DNA of 64,000 bases, taken from positions 248,001-312,000 of the forward strand of contig NZ_JAEDAO010000001.1 of NCBI RefSeq assembly GCF_016641735.1, given 5' to 3'. This DNA is from Ramlibacter algicola (GTDB taxonomy: Bacteria > Pseudomonadota > Gammaproteobacteria > Burkholderiales > Burkholderiaceae_C). The translations under genes and the position numbers were made by a program. The notes beneath the pieces are model-generated. The model was not told where the DNA came from, searched no databases, and worked only from the letters and a program-made list of their open reading frames with translations. This document shows, piece after piece, positions 51,987 to 61,625 of the stretch; positions within the stretch are counted from its first letter, which is position 1, and each line of letters begins with the position of its first letter.

Positions 51987-54680
51987 ATGCAGGCGCCCGG
52001 CACGGGTTCCGCGCACTCGCGCTTTGCCACCCGCATCCGCCGCCGCTACGCGGGCGAACTGTCCCTGCTGCCCGCCGGCCTTCCCGGCCGTGACGTGCTG
52101 CGTCCGACCTTCGACGCCCTGCTGGAGCGCGGCCTGGAGCCGGGCGCCGCGCTGCGCGTCGTGCGGCAACTGGTGCTCGAACGCGTCCTCACGCTCGACT
52201 GCGACGCCGCCGCACCGCTGGCCGGCGTCACGGGCGCGATGACCACGCTGGCCGAGTTCGCGCTCGACGTCGCCTGCGAACAGTCCTTGCAGGAGCTGCA
52301 GGCCGTCCATGGCGCCCCCATCGGCGAGAACGGCCAGCCGGCGCAGCTGTGGATCGTCGGCATGGGCAAGCTCGGTGCCCGCGAGCTCAATGTGTCCAGC
52401 GACATCGACCTGGTCTACGTCTACGACCAGGATGGCGAGACGACCGGCGTCGACGGCCGCGGCAAGCTGTCGCTGCACGAATTCTTCGGCCGCGTCGTCA
52501 AGCGCATCTTCGCGCTGGTGGGCGAGCCCACCGAGCACGGCTTCGTGTTCCGCATCGACCTCGCGCTGCGCCCCAACGGCAACTCCGGCCCGCCGGTGGT
52601 GTCGCTGGACGCGCTGGAGGAATATTTCCTGGTGCAGGGGCGCGAATGGGAGCGCTTCGCCTGGCTCAAGAGCCGCGTCGTCGCGCCGCGGGCGGCGATC
52701 GACAACGGCTCGGCGCAGGAGCTGCGCAAGGTGGTGCTGCCCTTCGTGTTCCGGCGCTACCTGGACTACAACGTGTTCGATTCGCTGCGGGTGCTGCACC
52801 GGCAGATCCGCGAGCACGCGGCCAAGCGCAGCGCCGGGCGCCCGGACCGCGCCAACGACGTCAAGCTGTCGCGCGGCGGCATCCGCGAGATCGAATTCAC
52901 CGTGCAGCTGCTGCAGGTGGTGCGCGGCGGCCAGTTCCCGGAACTGCGCACGCGCTCCACGGTCGCGGCGCTGCAGCGCGTCGCCGATTCGGGGCTGATG
53001 CCCGCGGCCACGGCGACCGCGCTCGCCGAGGCCTACGAATTCCTGCGCCGCGTCGAGCACCGGATCCAGTACCTGGACGACCAGCAGACGCACGTGCTGC
53101 CGATGGACTGCGACGGCGACCTGGGCTGGGTCGCGCGCAGCATGGGCTTTGCCGACTGCTGTCCCTTCCTGCACGAGCTGGACCGCCATCGCGAGTTCGT
53201 CGCGCAGGAGTTCGACACGCTGCTGGGCGGCCAGGAGGAGTGCAAGGGCTGCAACAAGGGGCGCGCGGCGCCGCCGGACCTGGAGACCTTGCGCGACCAG
53301 TTCCCGCAGCAGCTGGGCGAACGCGTCGGCCGCTGGTGCGGCCATCCGCGCGTGCAGTCGCTGCGCGAGGACGCGCGCCACCGGCTCTCGCGCCTGTTGG
53401 CGCGCACCGGCCAATGGGTGCTGGAAGGCCGGGTCGGCGAAGAGGCTGCGGTGCGGATGGTCGACTGGCTCGAGCCGCTGCTGCGCCGGGAGAGCTATCT
53501 CGCCCTGCTGCTGGAGCGCCCCGGCGTGCACGAGCGCCTGCTGCGCGTGCTGGGCGCGGCGCGCTGGCCCGCGCGCTACCTGGTGCGCCACCCCGGCGTG
53601 ATCGACGAACTGGCGAGCGAATCGCTGCTGGCCGAGCGCTTCGACGCGCCGGCCTTCGAGGCCGAACTGGAAGCGCGCGTGGCGTCCCTGCGCGCCACGG
53701 GCGAGGACGACGACGAGGCACTGCTCAACCTGCTGCGCCGCGCGCACCACGCCGAGGTGTTCCGCACGCTGGCGCGCGACGTCGAAGGCCGCCTGACCGT
53801 CGAACAGGTGGCCGACGACCTCAGCGCGCTGGCCGACACGATGCTGCGCGTCACCGCGCGCTGGTGCTGGGAGCGGCTGCGCAACCGGCACCGCGACGAA
53901 CCGGGCTTCGCGGTCCTGGGCTACGGCAAGCTAGGGGGCAAGGAACTGGGCTACGGCAGCGACCTGGACATCGTGTTCGTCTACGAGGACGAGGACGAGC
54001 GCGCGCCCGAGGTGTACGGCGCCCTCGTGCGCAAGTTGATCAACTGGCTCACGACCAAGACCGCCGAGGGCGACCTGTACGAGATCGACACCGCTTTGCG
54101 GCCGAACGGCAACTCGGGCCTGCTGATCACCACCTTCGCCGCTTACGAGCGCTACCAGCTCGGGCGCGGCAGCAACACCGCGTGGACCTGGGAACACCAG
54201 GCCATGACGCGCGCGCGCTTCCTGGTCGGCGACGCCGCGCTGGCGCCGCGCTTCGACGCGGTGCGCGAAGCCGTCATCACCGCGCCGCGTGATCTCGTCG
54301 CTTTGCGGCGCGAGATCGCCACCATGCGCGACCGCGTGCGCGCCGCGCACCCGGTGCCGGATGGCCGCTTCGACGTCAAGCACAGCGAAGGCGGCATGGT
54401 CGACGCGGAGTTCGCGGTGCAGTACCTCGTGCTGGCGCAGGCCGGCTCGCACCCGCAACTGGTGCCCAACGTCGGCAACATCGCGTTGCTGCAGCGCGCC
54501 GAGGACGCCGGCCTGCTGCCCGCCGGCGTGGGCCATGCGGCCGGCGACGCCTACCGCGAGCTGCGGCGCATCCAGCACAAGGCGCGCCTCGACGAAGCGC
54601 CGACGCACGTCACGCCGGAAGCCGCGCACGCCCACCGCGAGTCCATCCTGGCCGTCTGGCGCCTCCTCTTCGGCGCCTGA
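51987..54680 (+). CDS. glnE: Bifunctional glutamine synthetase adenylyltransferase/deadenylase
   Basis: Adds AMP to glutamine synthetase, or removes it, under control of PII and nitrogen status. The 897 residues carry two nucleotidyltransferase domains, each followed by a PII-uridylyltransferase-like helical domain. The first has VGMGKLGARELNVSSDIDLV and the second LGYGKLGGKELGYGSDLDIV; both end their metal-binding part with ALRPNGNSG. I place the start at ATG 51987 (MQAPGTGSAHSRFATRIRRR). The frame is open back to an ATG at 51879, but the codons there (GTA, GCA, GGA, ATT, AGG) are unlike the rest and probably belong to the promoter region shared with yhdP. Confidence 0.94.
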   Translation: MQAPGTGSAHSRFATRIRRRYAGELSLLPAGLPGRDVLRPTFDALLERGLEPGAALRVVRQLVLERVLTLDCDAAAPLAGVTGAMTTLAEFALDVACEQSLQELQAVHGAPIGENGQPAQLWIVGMGKLGARELNVSSDIDLVYVYDQDGETTGVDGRGKLSLHEFFGRVVKRIFALVGEPTEHGFVFRIDLALRPNGNSGPPVVSLDALEEYFLVQGREWERFAWLKSRVVAPRAAIDNGSAQELRKVVLPFVFRRYLDYNVFDSLRVLHRQIREHAAKRSAGRPDRANDVKLSRGGIREIEFTVQLLQVVRGGQFPELRTRSTVAALQRVADSGLMPAATATALAEAYEFLRRVEHRIQYLDDQQTHVLPMDCDGDLGWVARSMGFADCCPFLHELDRHREFVAQEFDTLLGGQEECKGCNKGRAAPPDLETLRDQFPQQLGERVGRWCGHPRVQSLREDARHRLSRLLARTGQWVLEGRVGEEAAVRMVDWLEPLLRRESYLALLLERPGVHERLLRVLGAARWPARYLVRHPGVIDELASESLLAERFDAPAFEAELEARVASLRATGEDDDEALLNLLRRAHHAEVFRTLARDVEGRLTVEQVADDLSALADTMLRVTARWCWERLRNRHRDEPGFAVLGYGKLGGKELGYGSDLDIVFVYEDEDERAPEVYGALVRKLINWLTTKTAEGDLYEIDTALRPNGNSGLLITTFAAYERYQLGRGSNTAWTWEHQAMTRARFLVGDAALAPRFDAVREAVITAPRDLVALRREIATMRDRVRAAHPVPDGRFDVKHSEGGMVDAEFAVQYLVLAQAGSHPQLVPNVGNIALLQRAEDAGLLPAGVGHAAGDAYRELRRIQHKARLDEAPTHVTPEAAHAHRESILAVWRLLFGA

Positions 54681-54758
54681 GCGCGCGGCCCACGCGGCCG
54701 GGCACGCATGCTGTAATCCCGCGGCGTGCCTTCGCCCGCTGCGAGGCGCCGCGACCCC

Positions 54759-56198
54759 ATGCCCAGCCCCGTCCTTCCTGCCCTGCGGCAGGCCTTGCCC
54801 ATGCTGTCCCTGCTGCTGGCCGCCTGCGCCGGCGGCCCGGCGCTGCCACCCGCGCGGCCGGTCGCCGAGCTCGCACCCGCGCAGTGGCAGGCGCCCTTGC
54901 CGCACGGTGGGCAGCCGGCACAGCTCGCGCGCTGGTGGCAGTCGTTCGACGACCCCGCCCTGGCGCGCGTCGTCGAGGCGGCGCAGGCCGCCAGCCCCAC
55001 CGTGGCGCAGGCCCGCAGCCGCATCGCGGCGGCGCAAGTGCAGCGCACGGGTGCGAACGCGACGTTGCTGCCGCGCCTGGATGGCACCGTGTCGGCCACC
55101 CGAGGCATCAGCGATCCGGTGACGTTCCAGGCGCCGGCGACCACCGTGCAGGCCGGGCTGCAGGCCAGCTGGGAAGCCGACGTGTTCGGCCGCCTGCGCG
55201 ACGACCGCAGCGCCGCCGACGAACGCCTGCTCGGGGCGCGCGCCGGCTGGCACGAAGCGCGCGTGAGCGTGGCGGCCGAAGCGGCGACGTCCTGGTTCTC
55301 GCTGCGCACCTGCGGCGCGATCGAGCAGGTCGCGGCCGCCGATGCCGCGTCGCGCGCGGAAACCGCACGGCTCACGCGCCTGGCGGCGGACGCCGGCTTC
55401 CAGGCGCCGGCCACCGCGGCGCTGGCCGAGGCGAGCGCCGCGCAGGGCCGCATGCAGCTGGAGCAGCAACGCGCGCGCTGCACCAGCGAGCGCAAGGCGC
55501 TGGTCGCCCTGACCGGCATCGCGGAAGACACGCTCGCAGCCTGGGCGCGCGACACGCACGCATTGCCGGCACCGCCCAACCTCGAGGCGCTGCCGGCGCG
55601 CGTCCTGGCGCAACGCCCGGATGTCTACAGCGCCGAGCGCAACTTGCTCGCTGCCGCCGCTGACGTCGGCTCGGCCGACGCGTCGCGCTTCCCGCGCCTC
55701 ACGCTCACCGGCAACGTGAGCCGGGCCCGCTTCTCCAGCGGCAGCGTGGACATGACACTGAACACCTGGTCACTCGGCCCGCTGGCGGTGACGCTGCCGA
55801 TCTTCGACGGCGGCGTGATCGCCGCCAACCGTGACGCCGCGCGCGTGCGCTACGACGAGGCGCTGTTGGCGTACCAGGCCCGCGTGCGGCAGGCCGTGCG
55901 CGAGATCGAAGAGGCGCTGGTGAACCTGGAGAGCACGCGGCTTCGCGAAGCGGATGCCCAACGCGCGGTGCAGGGCTTTCGCGCGTCGCTGGCCGCCGCC
56001 GAGTCGCGCTGGCGCACCGGCCTGGGCAGCCTGATCGAGCTGGAGGACCAGCGCCGGCAGGCACTGGCGGCGCAGAACGCGCTCGTGCTGCTGCAGCAGG
56101 AACGCGCCGCGGCGCTCGTCGCGCTGTACCGCGCCGCGGGCGGCGGCTGGCCGCCGGACGACGCGCTCGCCACCGCCCCGATCCCGGAGACCCGATGA
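54759..56198 (+). CDS. RND efflux outer-membrane lipoprotein (NodT family)
   Basis: A 479-residue TolC-like outer-membrane channel anchored by lipidation (lipobox LLLAAC, Cys23). Two outer-membrane-efflux repeats are visible; ARWWQSFDDPALARVVEAA is the typical NodT opening, and ALPARVLAQRPDVYSAERNL begins the second half. It is first in a three-gene pump operon, overlapping the adaptor gene by 4 nt. The start is ATG 54759. A GTG at 54726, eight bases after a TGTAAT sequence, would add 11 residues and cannot be excluded. Confidence 0.93.
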   Translation: MPSPVLPALRQALPMLSLLLAACAGGPALPPARPVAELAPAQWQAPLPHGGQPAQLARWWQSFDDPALARVVEAAQAASPTVAQARSRIAAAQVQRTGANATLLPRLDGTVSATRGISDPVTFQAPATTVQAGLQASWEADVFGRLRDDRSAADERLLGARAGWHEARVSVAAEAATSWFSLRTCGAIEQVAAADAASRAETARLTRLAADAGFQAPATAALAEASAAQGRMQLEQQRARCTSERKALVALTGIAEDTLAAWARDTHALPAPPNLEALPARVLAQRPDVYSAERNLLAAAADVGSADASRFPRLTLTGNVSRARFSSGSVDMTLNTWSLGPLAVTLPIFDGGVIAANRDAARVRYDEALLAYQARVRQAVREIEEALVNLESTRLREADAQRAVQGFRASLAAAESRWRTGLGSLIELEDQRRQALAAQNALVLLQQERAAALVALYRAAGGGWPPDDALATAPIPETR

Positions 56199-57364
56199 AC
56201 CGCCCGCTTCCCTTCGCCTTCCGCACCGCCACCCTGGCCGCGTTCGCCGCCCTGTGCGCGTGCGGCGGCGGCAAGGCCGCTCCCGAAGACAACGGTGCCG
56301 TCGCGCCGAAGACCGCCGCGTCCGGCGCCCGGCCCACGCTCACCGTCGCGACCGTCGCGCCCGAGCGCGCCAGCCTGCCAGTGGTGCTCGCCGCCAACGG
56401 CAGCTTGGCCGCGTGGCAGGAGGCCAGCATCGGCGCCGAGACCAACGGCCAGCGGCTCGCGGAGGTGCTCGTCAACGTCGGCGACAGCGTGAAGAAGGGG
56501 CAGGTGCTGGCCACGTTCTCCACCGCCACGCTGTCGGCCGAACTCGCGCAGGCGCGCGCCAGCGTCGCCGAAGCCGAAGCGGCGGCGGCGGATGCGGCGG
56601 TGAACGCCGAGCGGGCGAAGACACTGGAGCAGACCGGCGCGCTGTCGGCGTCGCAGATCAACCAGTACCTCACCGGTGCGAAGACGGCGCAGGCGCGGCT
56701 GCAGGCGGCCCAGGCCGCGGAGCAAGCGCAGTCGGCGCGTCTCGCACAAAGCCGCGTGCTCGCGCCCGACGACGGCGTGATCTCCGCGCGCACCGCCACG
56801 GTCGGCGCGGTGGTCGGCGCGGGCACGGAGCTGTTCCGCATGATCCGCCAGGGCCGCCTCGAATGGCGTGCCGAAGTGACGTCGACCGAACTGGGCCGCG
56901 TCACGCCGGGCACGACCGCGCAGATCACCGCCGCCAGCGGCGCGCGGCTCGAGGGCCGGGTGCGCAACATCGGCGCCGCGGTCGATCCGCAGTCGCGCAT
57001 GGCGCTGGTGTACGTCGACGTTCGCGCGCTGCCCGGACCGATGGCCGGCAGTGCGCGCGCGGGCATGTTCGCGCGCGGCGAGTTCCAGCTCGGCGCGACG
57101 CCGGCGCTGACGGTGCCGCAGACCGCGGTCGTCCTGCGCGAGGGCTTCAGCTACCTGATGCGCGTCGACGCCCAGCAACGCATCCAGCAGCTGAAGGTGC
57201 GCACCGGCCGCATCGTCGGCCCGCGCATCGAAGTGCTCGAAGGGCTGCCGGACGACGCGCGCGTGGTCGCGTCCGGCGGCGCGTTTCTCAACGACGGCGA
57301 CCTGGTGCGCGTGGTGAACGCGCCCGCGGCACCGGCGTCCGCCGCGTCCGCGCACCGCAAGTGA
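56195..57364 (+). CDS. RND efflux periplasmic adaptor (MFP) lipoprotein
   Basis: A 389-residue membrane-fusion protein linking pump and channel. The signal peptide ends in a lipobox ALCAC (Cys23), followed by a Gly-rich spacer. A biotinyl-lipoyl-like half reads EASIGAETNGQRLAEVLVNV with GDSVKKGQVLATFS, then a coiled-coil hairpin (about 110-190) rich in Ala/Gln/Glu, then SRVLAPDDGVISARTATVGA. A beta-barrel and membrane-proximal domain complete it. It starts within the channel gene stop (ATGA) and precedes the pump by 10 bases. Confidence 0.94.
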   Translation: MNRPLPFAFRTATLAAFAALCACGGGKAAPEDNGAVAPKTAASGARPTLTVATVAPERASLPVVLAANGSLAAWQEASIGAETNGQRLAEVLVNVGDSVKKGQVLATFSTATLSAELAQARASVAEAEAAAADAAVNAERAKTLEQTGALSASQINQYLTGAKTAQARLQAAQAAEQAQSARLAQSRVLAPDDGVISARTATVGAVVGAGTELFRMIRQGRLEWRAEVTSTELGRVTPGTTAQITAASGARLEGRVRNIGAAVDPQSRMALVYVDVRALPGPMAGSARAGMFARGEFQLGATPALTVPQTAVVLREGFSYLMRVDAQQRIQQLKVRTGRIVGPRIEVLEGLPDDARVVASGGAFLNDGDLVRVVNAPAAPASAASAHRK

Positions 57365-57374
57365 CGGGCCTGCC

Positions 57375-60300
57375 ATGCTGAACGTCTCGTCCTGGTCGAT
57401 CCGCAACCCGATCCCGGCGGTGATGCTGTTCGTGCTGCTCACCTTCGCCGGGGTGCTCGCCTTCCATGGCATGAAGGTGCAGAACTTCCCGGACATCGAC
57501 CTGCCGACGATCACCGTGTCGGCGGCGCTGCCGGGCGCGTCGCCATCGCAGCTCGAGACCGACGTCGCCCGCAAGCTGGAGAACTCGATCGCGTCGGTGC
57601 AGGGCCTCAAGCACCAGTACACGAACGTGTCCGACGGCCTGGTCACGATCAATGCCGAGTTCCGGCTGGAAAAGCCGGTGCAGGAAGCGCTGGACGACGT
57701 GCGGTCCGCCGTGCAGCGCGTGCGCGCCGACCTGCCCTCGGACCTGCGCGACCCGGTCGTCACGAAGCTCGACCTCGCCGGGCAGCCGGTGCTGGCCTAC
57801 ACGATCCGCTCGGACCGCCTCGATCCCGAGGCGCTGTCCTGGTTCGTCGACAACGACGTTTCGCGCAAGCTGCTCGCCGTCAAGGGCGTCGGCGCGGTCA
57901 ACCGCGTGGGCGGCGTCACGCGCGAGATCCGCGTCGCCATCGACGCCGGCAAGGTGCAGGCGCTGGGCATCACGGTGGCCGCCATCTCGCACCGCCTGCG
58001 CGAAGTGCAGACAGAAAGCGCCGGCGGCCGCGCCGACCTGGGCGGCGGCGAGCAGCCGGTGCGCACGCTCGCCACCGTGCGCACGGCAGCGGAGGTCGGC
58101 CGCATCGAGATCCCGATGGCGGGCGGGCGCAGCGTGCGCCTGGAGGATGTGGCGACGGTGACCGACACCTTCGCCGAGCCGCGCGCAGCGGCGTTGCTGG
58201 ACGGCAAGCCGGTGGTGGGCTTCGAGGTGGCGCGCAGCCGCGGCGAGAGCGAGGTGCAGGTCGGTGCCGGCGTGCGCCAGGCGCTGGAGGAACTGAAGGC
58301 CGCGCGGCCGGACATCGAGCTCACGCAGGCGTTCGATTTCGTGACGCCGGTGGAGGAGGAATACGCCGGCTCGATGCACCTGCTGTACGAGGGCGCGATC
58401 CTGGCGGTGATCGTCGTCTGGCTGTTCCTGCGCGACTGGCGCGCGACCTTCGTGTCCGCCGTGGCGCTGCCGATGTCGGTGATCCCGGCTTTCGTCGGCA
58501 TGTACCTGCTGGGCTTCTCGGTCAACGTGGTGACGCTGCTGGCGCTCTCGCTGGTGGTCGGCATCCTGGTCGACGACGCGATCGTGGAAGTCGAGAACAT
58601 CGTGCGCCACCTGCGCATGGGCAAGACGCCCTACCAGGCGGCGATGGAAGCCGCCGACGAGATCGGGCTGGCGGTGATCGCGACGACCTTCACGCTGATC
58701 GCCGTGTTCCTGCCGACGGCGTTCATGAGCGGCATCGCCGGCAAGTTCTTCAAGCAGTTCGGCTGGACGGCGTCGCTGGCGGTGTTCGCCTCGCTGGTGG
58801 TCGCCCGGATCCTCACGCCGATGATGGCCGCGTACATGCTCAAGCCCGCGGCCGGCGAGCACGAGGAGCCGGCCTGGATGCCGCGCTACCTGGCTGCGGT
58901 GCGCTGGGCGCTGTCGCATCGCCTCATCACCTGCGTGCTGGCGGCGGTGTTCTTCGTCGGCTCGCTGGCGCTGACCATGCTGCTGCCGGCCGGCTTCATC
59001 CCGCCGGACGACAACTCGCAGACGCAGGTCTACCTGGAACTGCCGCCCGGCTCGACGCTGGAGCAAACGCGCACAGCCGCGGAGCAGGCGCGGCTGCTGA
59101 TCTCGAAGGTGCCGCACGTGGTGAGCACCTACACGACCATCGGTGGCGGCACCGCGGGCGCGGACCCGTTCGCGGCCGGTGGCGGCGCCGACGTGCGCAA
59201 GGCAACGCTCACCATCCTGCTGGCGCCACGCAGCGACCGTCCGCGCAAGCAGGGCATCGAGAACGACATCCGCGCCACGCTCGGCGCGGTGCCCGGCGTG
59301 CGCTACAAGGTCGGCCTCGGCGGCTCCGGCGAGAAGTACGTGCTGGTCCTCACGGGCGAGGAGCCGCAGGCACTGCAGGCCGCGGCGGCCGCGGTCGAAC
59401 GCGACCTGCGCACGATTCCCGGGCTGGGCAGCATCTCGTCGACCGCGAGCCTGGTGCGGCCCGAGATCGCGGTGCGGCCCGACTTCGCACGCGCCGCGGA
59501 CCTGGGCGTGACCAGCGCGGCGATCGGCGAGACGCTGCGCATCGCCACGCTGGGGGACTACGACGTCGGCCTGGCCAAGCTCAATCTCGCGCAGCGGCAG
59601 GTGCCCATCGTCGTCAAGCTGAGCGAGGACGCGCGGCAGGACCTGTCGGTGCTCGAACGCCTGCCGGTGCAGGGCGCGCGGGGGCCGGTGCTGCTCGGCC
59701 AGGTGGCGACGTTCGAGCTCACCGGCGGGCCGGCGGTGATCGACCGCTACGACCGCTCGCGCAACGTGAACTTCGAGGTCGAACTCTCAGGACAGCCGCT
59801 GGGCGAAGTGACCGACACCGTGCAGAAGCTGCCCTCGATCCGCAACCTGCCCGCCGGCGTGCGGCAGGCCACCATCGGCGACGCCGAAGTGATGGGCGAG
59901 CTGTTCGCCAGCTTCGGGCTGGCGATGCTCACCGGCGTGCTGTGCATCTACGTCGTGCTGGTGCTGCTGTTCAAGGACTTCCTGCACCCGTTCACCATCC
60001 TGGCGGCCTTGCCGCTGTCGATCGGCGGCGCGTTCGTCGGCCTGCTGGTGGCGCGCGCGGCGTTGTCGATGCCGTCGCTGATCGGGCTGATCATGCTGAT
60101 GGGGATCGCGACCAAGAACTCGATCCTGCTGGTGGAGTACGCGATCGTCGCGCGCGCGGAGCACGGGATGTCGCGGTTCGACGCGCTGATCGACGCCTGC
60201 CACAAGCGCGCGCGCCCGATCATCATGACCACCATCGCGATGGGCGCCGGCATGCTGCCGATCGCCGTCGGCCTGGGCACCGCGGACCCGAGCTTCCGCT

Positions 60301-60482
60301 CGCCGATGGCGGCGGCGGTGATCGGCGGCCTGATCACGTCGACCGTGCTGAGCCTGGTGGTGATCCCGGTGGTCTACACGGTGTTCGACGACATCGAAGG
60401 CTTCATCCGGCGCACCGCGCGCCGGATGCGCCGCCACCGGCCCACGGGGCGGCTGGCGGATGCCGGCCACCGAAGCGACTAG
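57375..60482 (+). CDS. RND multidrug efflux permease (HAE1-like)
   Basis: A 1,035-residue proton-driven inner-membrane pump of the AcrB/MexB superfamily. Twelve membrane helices are expected; TM1 is IPAVMLFVLLTFAGVLAFHG. The proton-relay TM4 has LVVGILVDDAIVEVENIVRH with the paired aspartates. Two large periplasmic loops contain PNNxG-like docking segments, and the second half has LMGIATKNSILLVEYAIV. The set of channel, adaptor and pump encodes a complete tripartite exporter of unknown substrate. No local TetR or MarR repressor is present. The stop overlaps the end of a decayed gene on the other strand by 2-3 bases. Confidence 0.96.
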   Translation: MLNVSSWSIRNPIPAVMLFVLLTFAGVLAFHGMKVQNFPDIDLPTITVSAALPGASPSQLETDVARKLENSIASVQGLKHQYTNVSDGLVTINAEFRLEKPVQEALDDVRSAVQRVRADLPSDLRDPVVTKLDLAGQPVLAYTIRSDRLDPEALSWFVDNDVSRKLLAVKGVGAVNRVGGVTREIRVAIDAGKVQALGITVAAISHRLREVQTESAGGRADLGGGEQPVRTLATVRTAAEVGRIEIPMAGGRSVRLEDVATVTDTFAEPRAAALLDGKPVVGFEVARSRGESEVQVGAGVRQALEELKAARPDIELTQAFDFVTPVEEEYAGSMHLLYEGAILAVIVVWLFLRDWRATFVSAVALPMSVIPAFVGMYLLGFSVNVVTLLALSLVVGILVDDAIVEVENIVRHLRMGKTPYQAAMEAADEIGLAVIATTFTLIAVFLPTAFMSGIAGKFFKQFGWTASLAVFASLVVARILTPMMAAYMLKPAAGEHEEPAWMPRYLAAVRWALSHRLITCVLAAVFFVGSLALTMLLPAGFIPPDDNSQTQVYLELPPGSTLEQTRTAAEQARLLISKVPHVVSTYTTIGGGTAGADPFAAGGGADVRKATLTILLAPRSDRPRKQGIENDIRATLGAVPGVRYKVGLGGSGEKYVLVLTGEEPQALQAAAAAVERDLRTIPGLGSISSTASLVRPEIAVRPDFARAADLGVTSAAIGETLRIATLGDYDVGLAKLNLAQRQVPIVVKLSEDARQDLSVLERLPVQGARGPVLLGQVATFELTGGPAVIDRYDRSRNVNFEVELSGQPLGEVTDTVQKLPSIRNLPAGVRQATIGDAEVMGELFASFGLAMLTGVLCIYVVLVLLFKDFLHPFTILAALPLSIGGAFVGLLVARAALSMPSLIGLIMLMGIATKNSILLVEYAIVARAEHGMSRFDALIDACHKRARPIIMTTIAMGAGMLPIAVGLGTADPSFRSPMAAAVIGGLITSTVLSLVVIPVVYTVFDDIEGFIRRTARRMRRHRPTGRLADAGHRSD

Positions 60483-60697
60483 GCCGCCGCGCGCAGGGTG
60501 ATCGCGCGCGGGCCGACCGGCACCCGCATCCCGACGCCCAGACGGTTCCACGCGTTGATCTGCGCGATGGCGAACGACAGCTGCGCGATCTCCTCGTCGC
60601 TGAAGTGTTCGCGCAAGGCGTCGAAGTCCTCCTGCGGCGCTTGCGTCTCGATGGTCGTCGTTCCTTTCGTGGTGGTGACCAGGCCCGGACGCGCCGC
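60479..60697 (-). pseudogene. C-terminal remnant of a carboxymuconolactone decarboxylase/AhpD-like gene
   Basis: Directly after the sigma factor stop, and in the same frame, 72 codons without a usable start encode the C-terminal third of a CMD family protein: QEDFDALREHFSDEEIAQLS, then FAIAQINAWNRLGVGMRVPV, ending in a TAG at 60481-60479. The first 90 or so residues, including the catalytic CxxC region expected in this family, are missing. The only in-frame ATG lies near the end (MRVPV). A GAAAGGA sequence upstream precedes an ATC, not an ATG. Proteins of this type are the usual targets of ECF41 sigma factors, so an internal deletion of a former partner gene is the simplest reading. Confidence 0.7.
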
Positions 60698-61588
60698 CTA
60701 GCCCGCTTGTGACAAGGCCGCGGCCGCGGCGCGCAACTTGTCCGGGTTGCGCTGCACGTACACCGCCACGATGCGGCCGTCGGCGTCGAGATCGAACGCC
60801 TGCACCGACTCCAGTCGTCCGTCGAAGTAGCGGGCCAGGCCCGGCCCGCCGTTGACGCGCACGGGCACGTAGCGCACGGCATCGCCGGCGCGGCGGAAGG
60901 TCGCGTAATAGAGCTGCGCCAGCCGCTGCGCACCGCGCAGCACGTGCACGAAGGCGCTCACACGGCCACCGCCGTCGCTCACCAGCGCCACGTCGTCGGC
61001 GAACAGCTGCCGCAGGCCGGCGAGGTCGCCGGCAGCTGCCGCCGCCGCGAAGGCCTCGAGCAGCCGGCGATGCGCGCCGCGGTCGACCGGCTGCTGGCGC
61101 CGCACTTCCTGCACGCGCTCGGTGGCGCGGTGCACCAGTTGCCGGCAGGCGGCTTCATTGCGCCCGAGCAGTGCAGCGATCTCGGCGTAGTCGGTGTCGA
61201 ACGCCTGCCGCAACACGAAGGCGGCGCGCTCGGCCGGCGCCAGCGTCTCCAGCACGCGCAGCAGCGCCACCGAGATGTCGTCGGCGCGTTCCAGCAGGTC
61301 CTGCGGCGTGTCCTCGTCGAGCGGTTCGACCAGGGGCTCGGGCAGCCAGTGGCCGGTGTACGCCTCGCGCTCCACCTTGGCGTGGCGCAGGCGGTCCAGC
61401 GCCAGTCGCGTGGTGACCGTGACCAGCCAGGCTTCGGGTGTGCGCAGGCTGTCGGTGTCGGATTCGTTCCACCGCAGCCAGGCGTCCTGCAGCACGTCCT
61501 CCGCATCGGCGCGCGAGCCGAGCATGCGGTAGGCCAGCGAGAACAGGCGCGATCGGTGGCGCTGGAAAGCGGCGGTGCGTTGGTCCAT
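60698..61588 (-). CDS. ECF41-type RNA polymerase sigma factor (SigJ-like)
   Basis: A 296-residue extracytoplasmic-function sigma factor with sigma2 (LFSLAYRMLGSRADAEDVLQ), sigma4 (FDTDYAEIAALLGRNEAACR) and a SnoaL-like C-terminal extension of about 120 residues. Three marks of the ECF41 group are present: WLPEPL in the sigma2-sigma4 linker, SDGGGRV in the extension and NPDKL near the end. In ECF41 the extension acts as a built-in regulator and no separate anti-sigma factor is needed; none is encoded here. The start is ATG 61588. Its typical partner gene survives only as a fragment downstream. Confidence 0.93.
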   Translation of the reverse strand: MDQRTAAFQRHRSRLFSLAYRMLGSRADAEDVLQDAWLRWNESDTDSLRTPEAWLVTVTTRLALDRLRHAKVEREAYTGHWLPEPLVEPLDEDTPQDLLERADDISVALLRVLETLAPAERAAFVLRQAFDTDYAEIAALLGRNEAACRQLVHRATERVQEVRRQQPVDRGAHRRLLEAFAAAAAAGDLAGLRQLFADDVALVSDGGGRVSAFVHVLRGAQRLAQLYYATFRRAGDAVRYVPVRVNGGPGLARYFDGRLESVQAFDLDADGRIVAVYVQRNPDKLRAAAAALSQAG

Positions 61589-61625
61589 GGCGGCTAGACG
61601 CGCGGGACCGGCCGCTTGTGACAGC

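Noticed and set aside
49803..53891. 1,362-codon minus-strand frame spanning yhdP and the glnE antisense region
   Set aside because: It is out of frame with yhdP and antisense to glnE, with no conserved domain.
60403..60933. 176-codon minus-strand frame overlapping the sigma factor end
   Set aside because: It is in a different frame from both the sigma factor and the CMD remnant and shows no family features.
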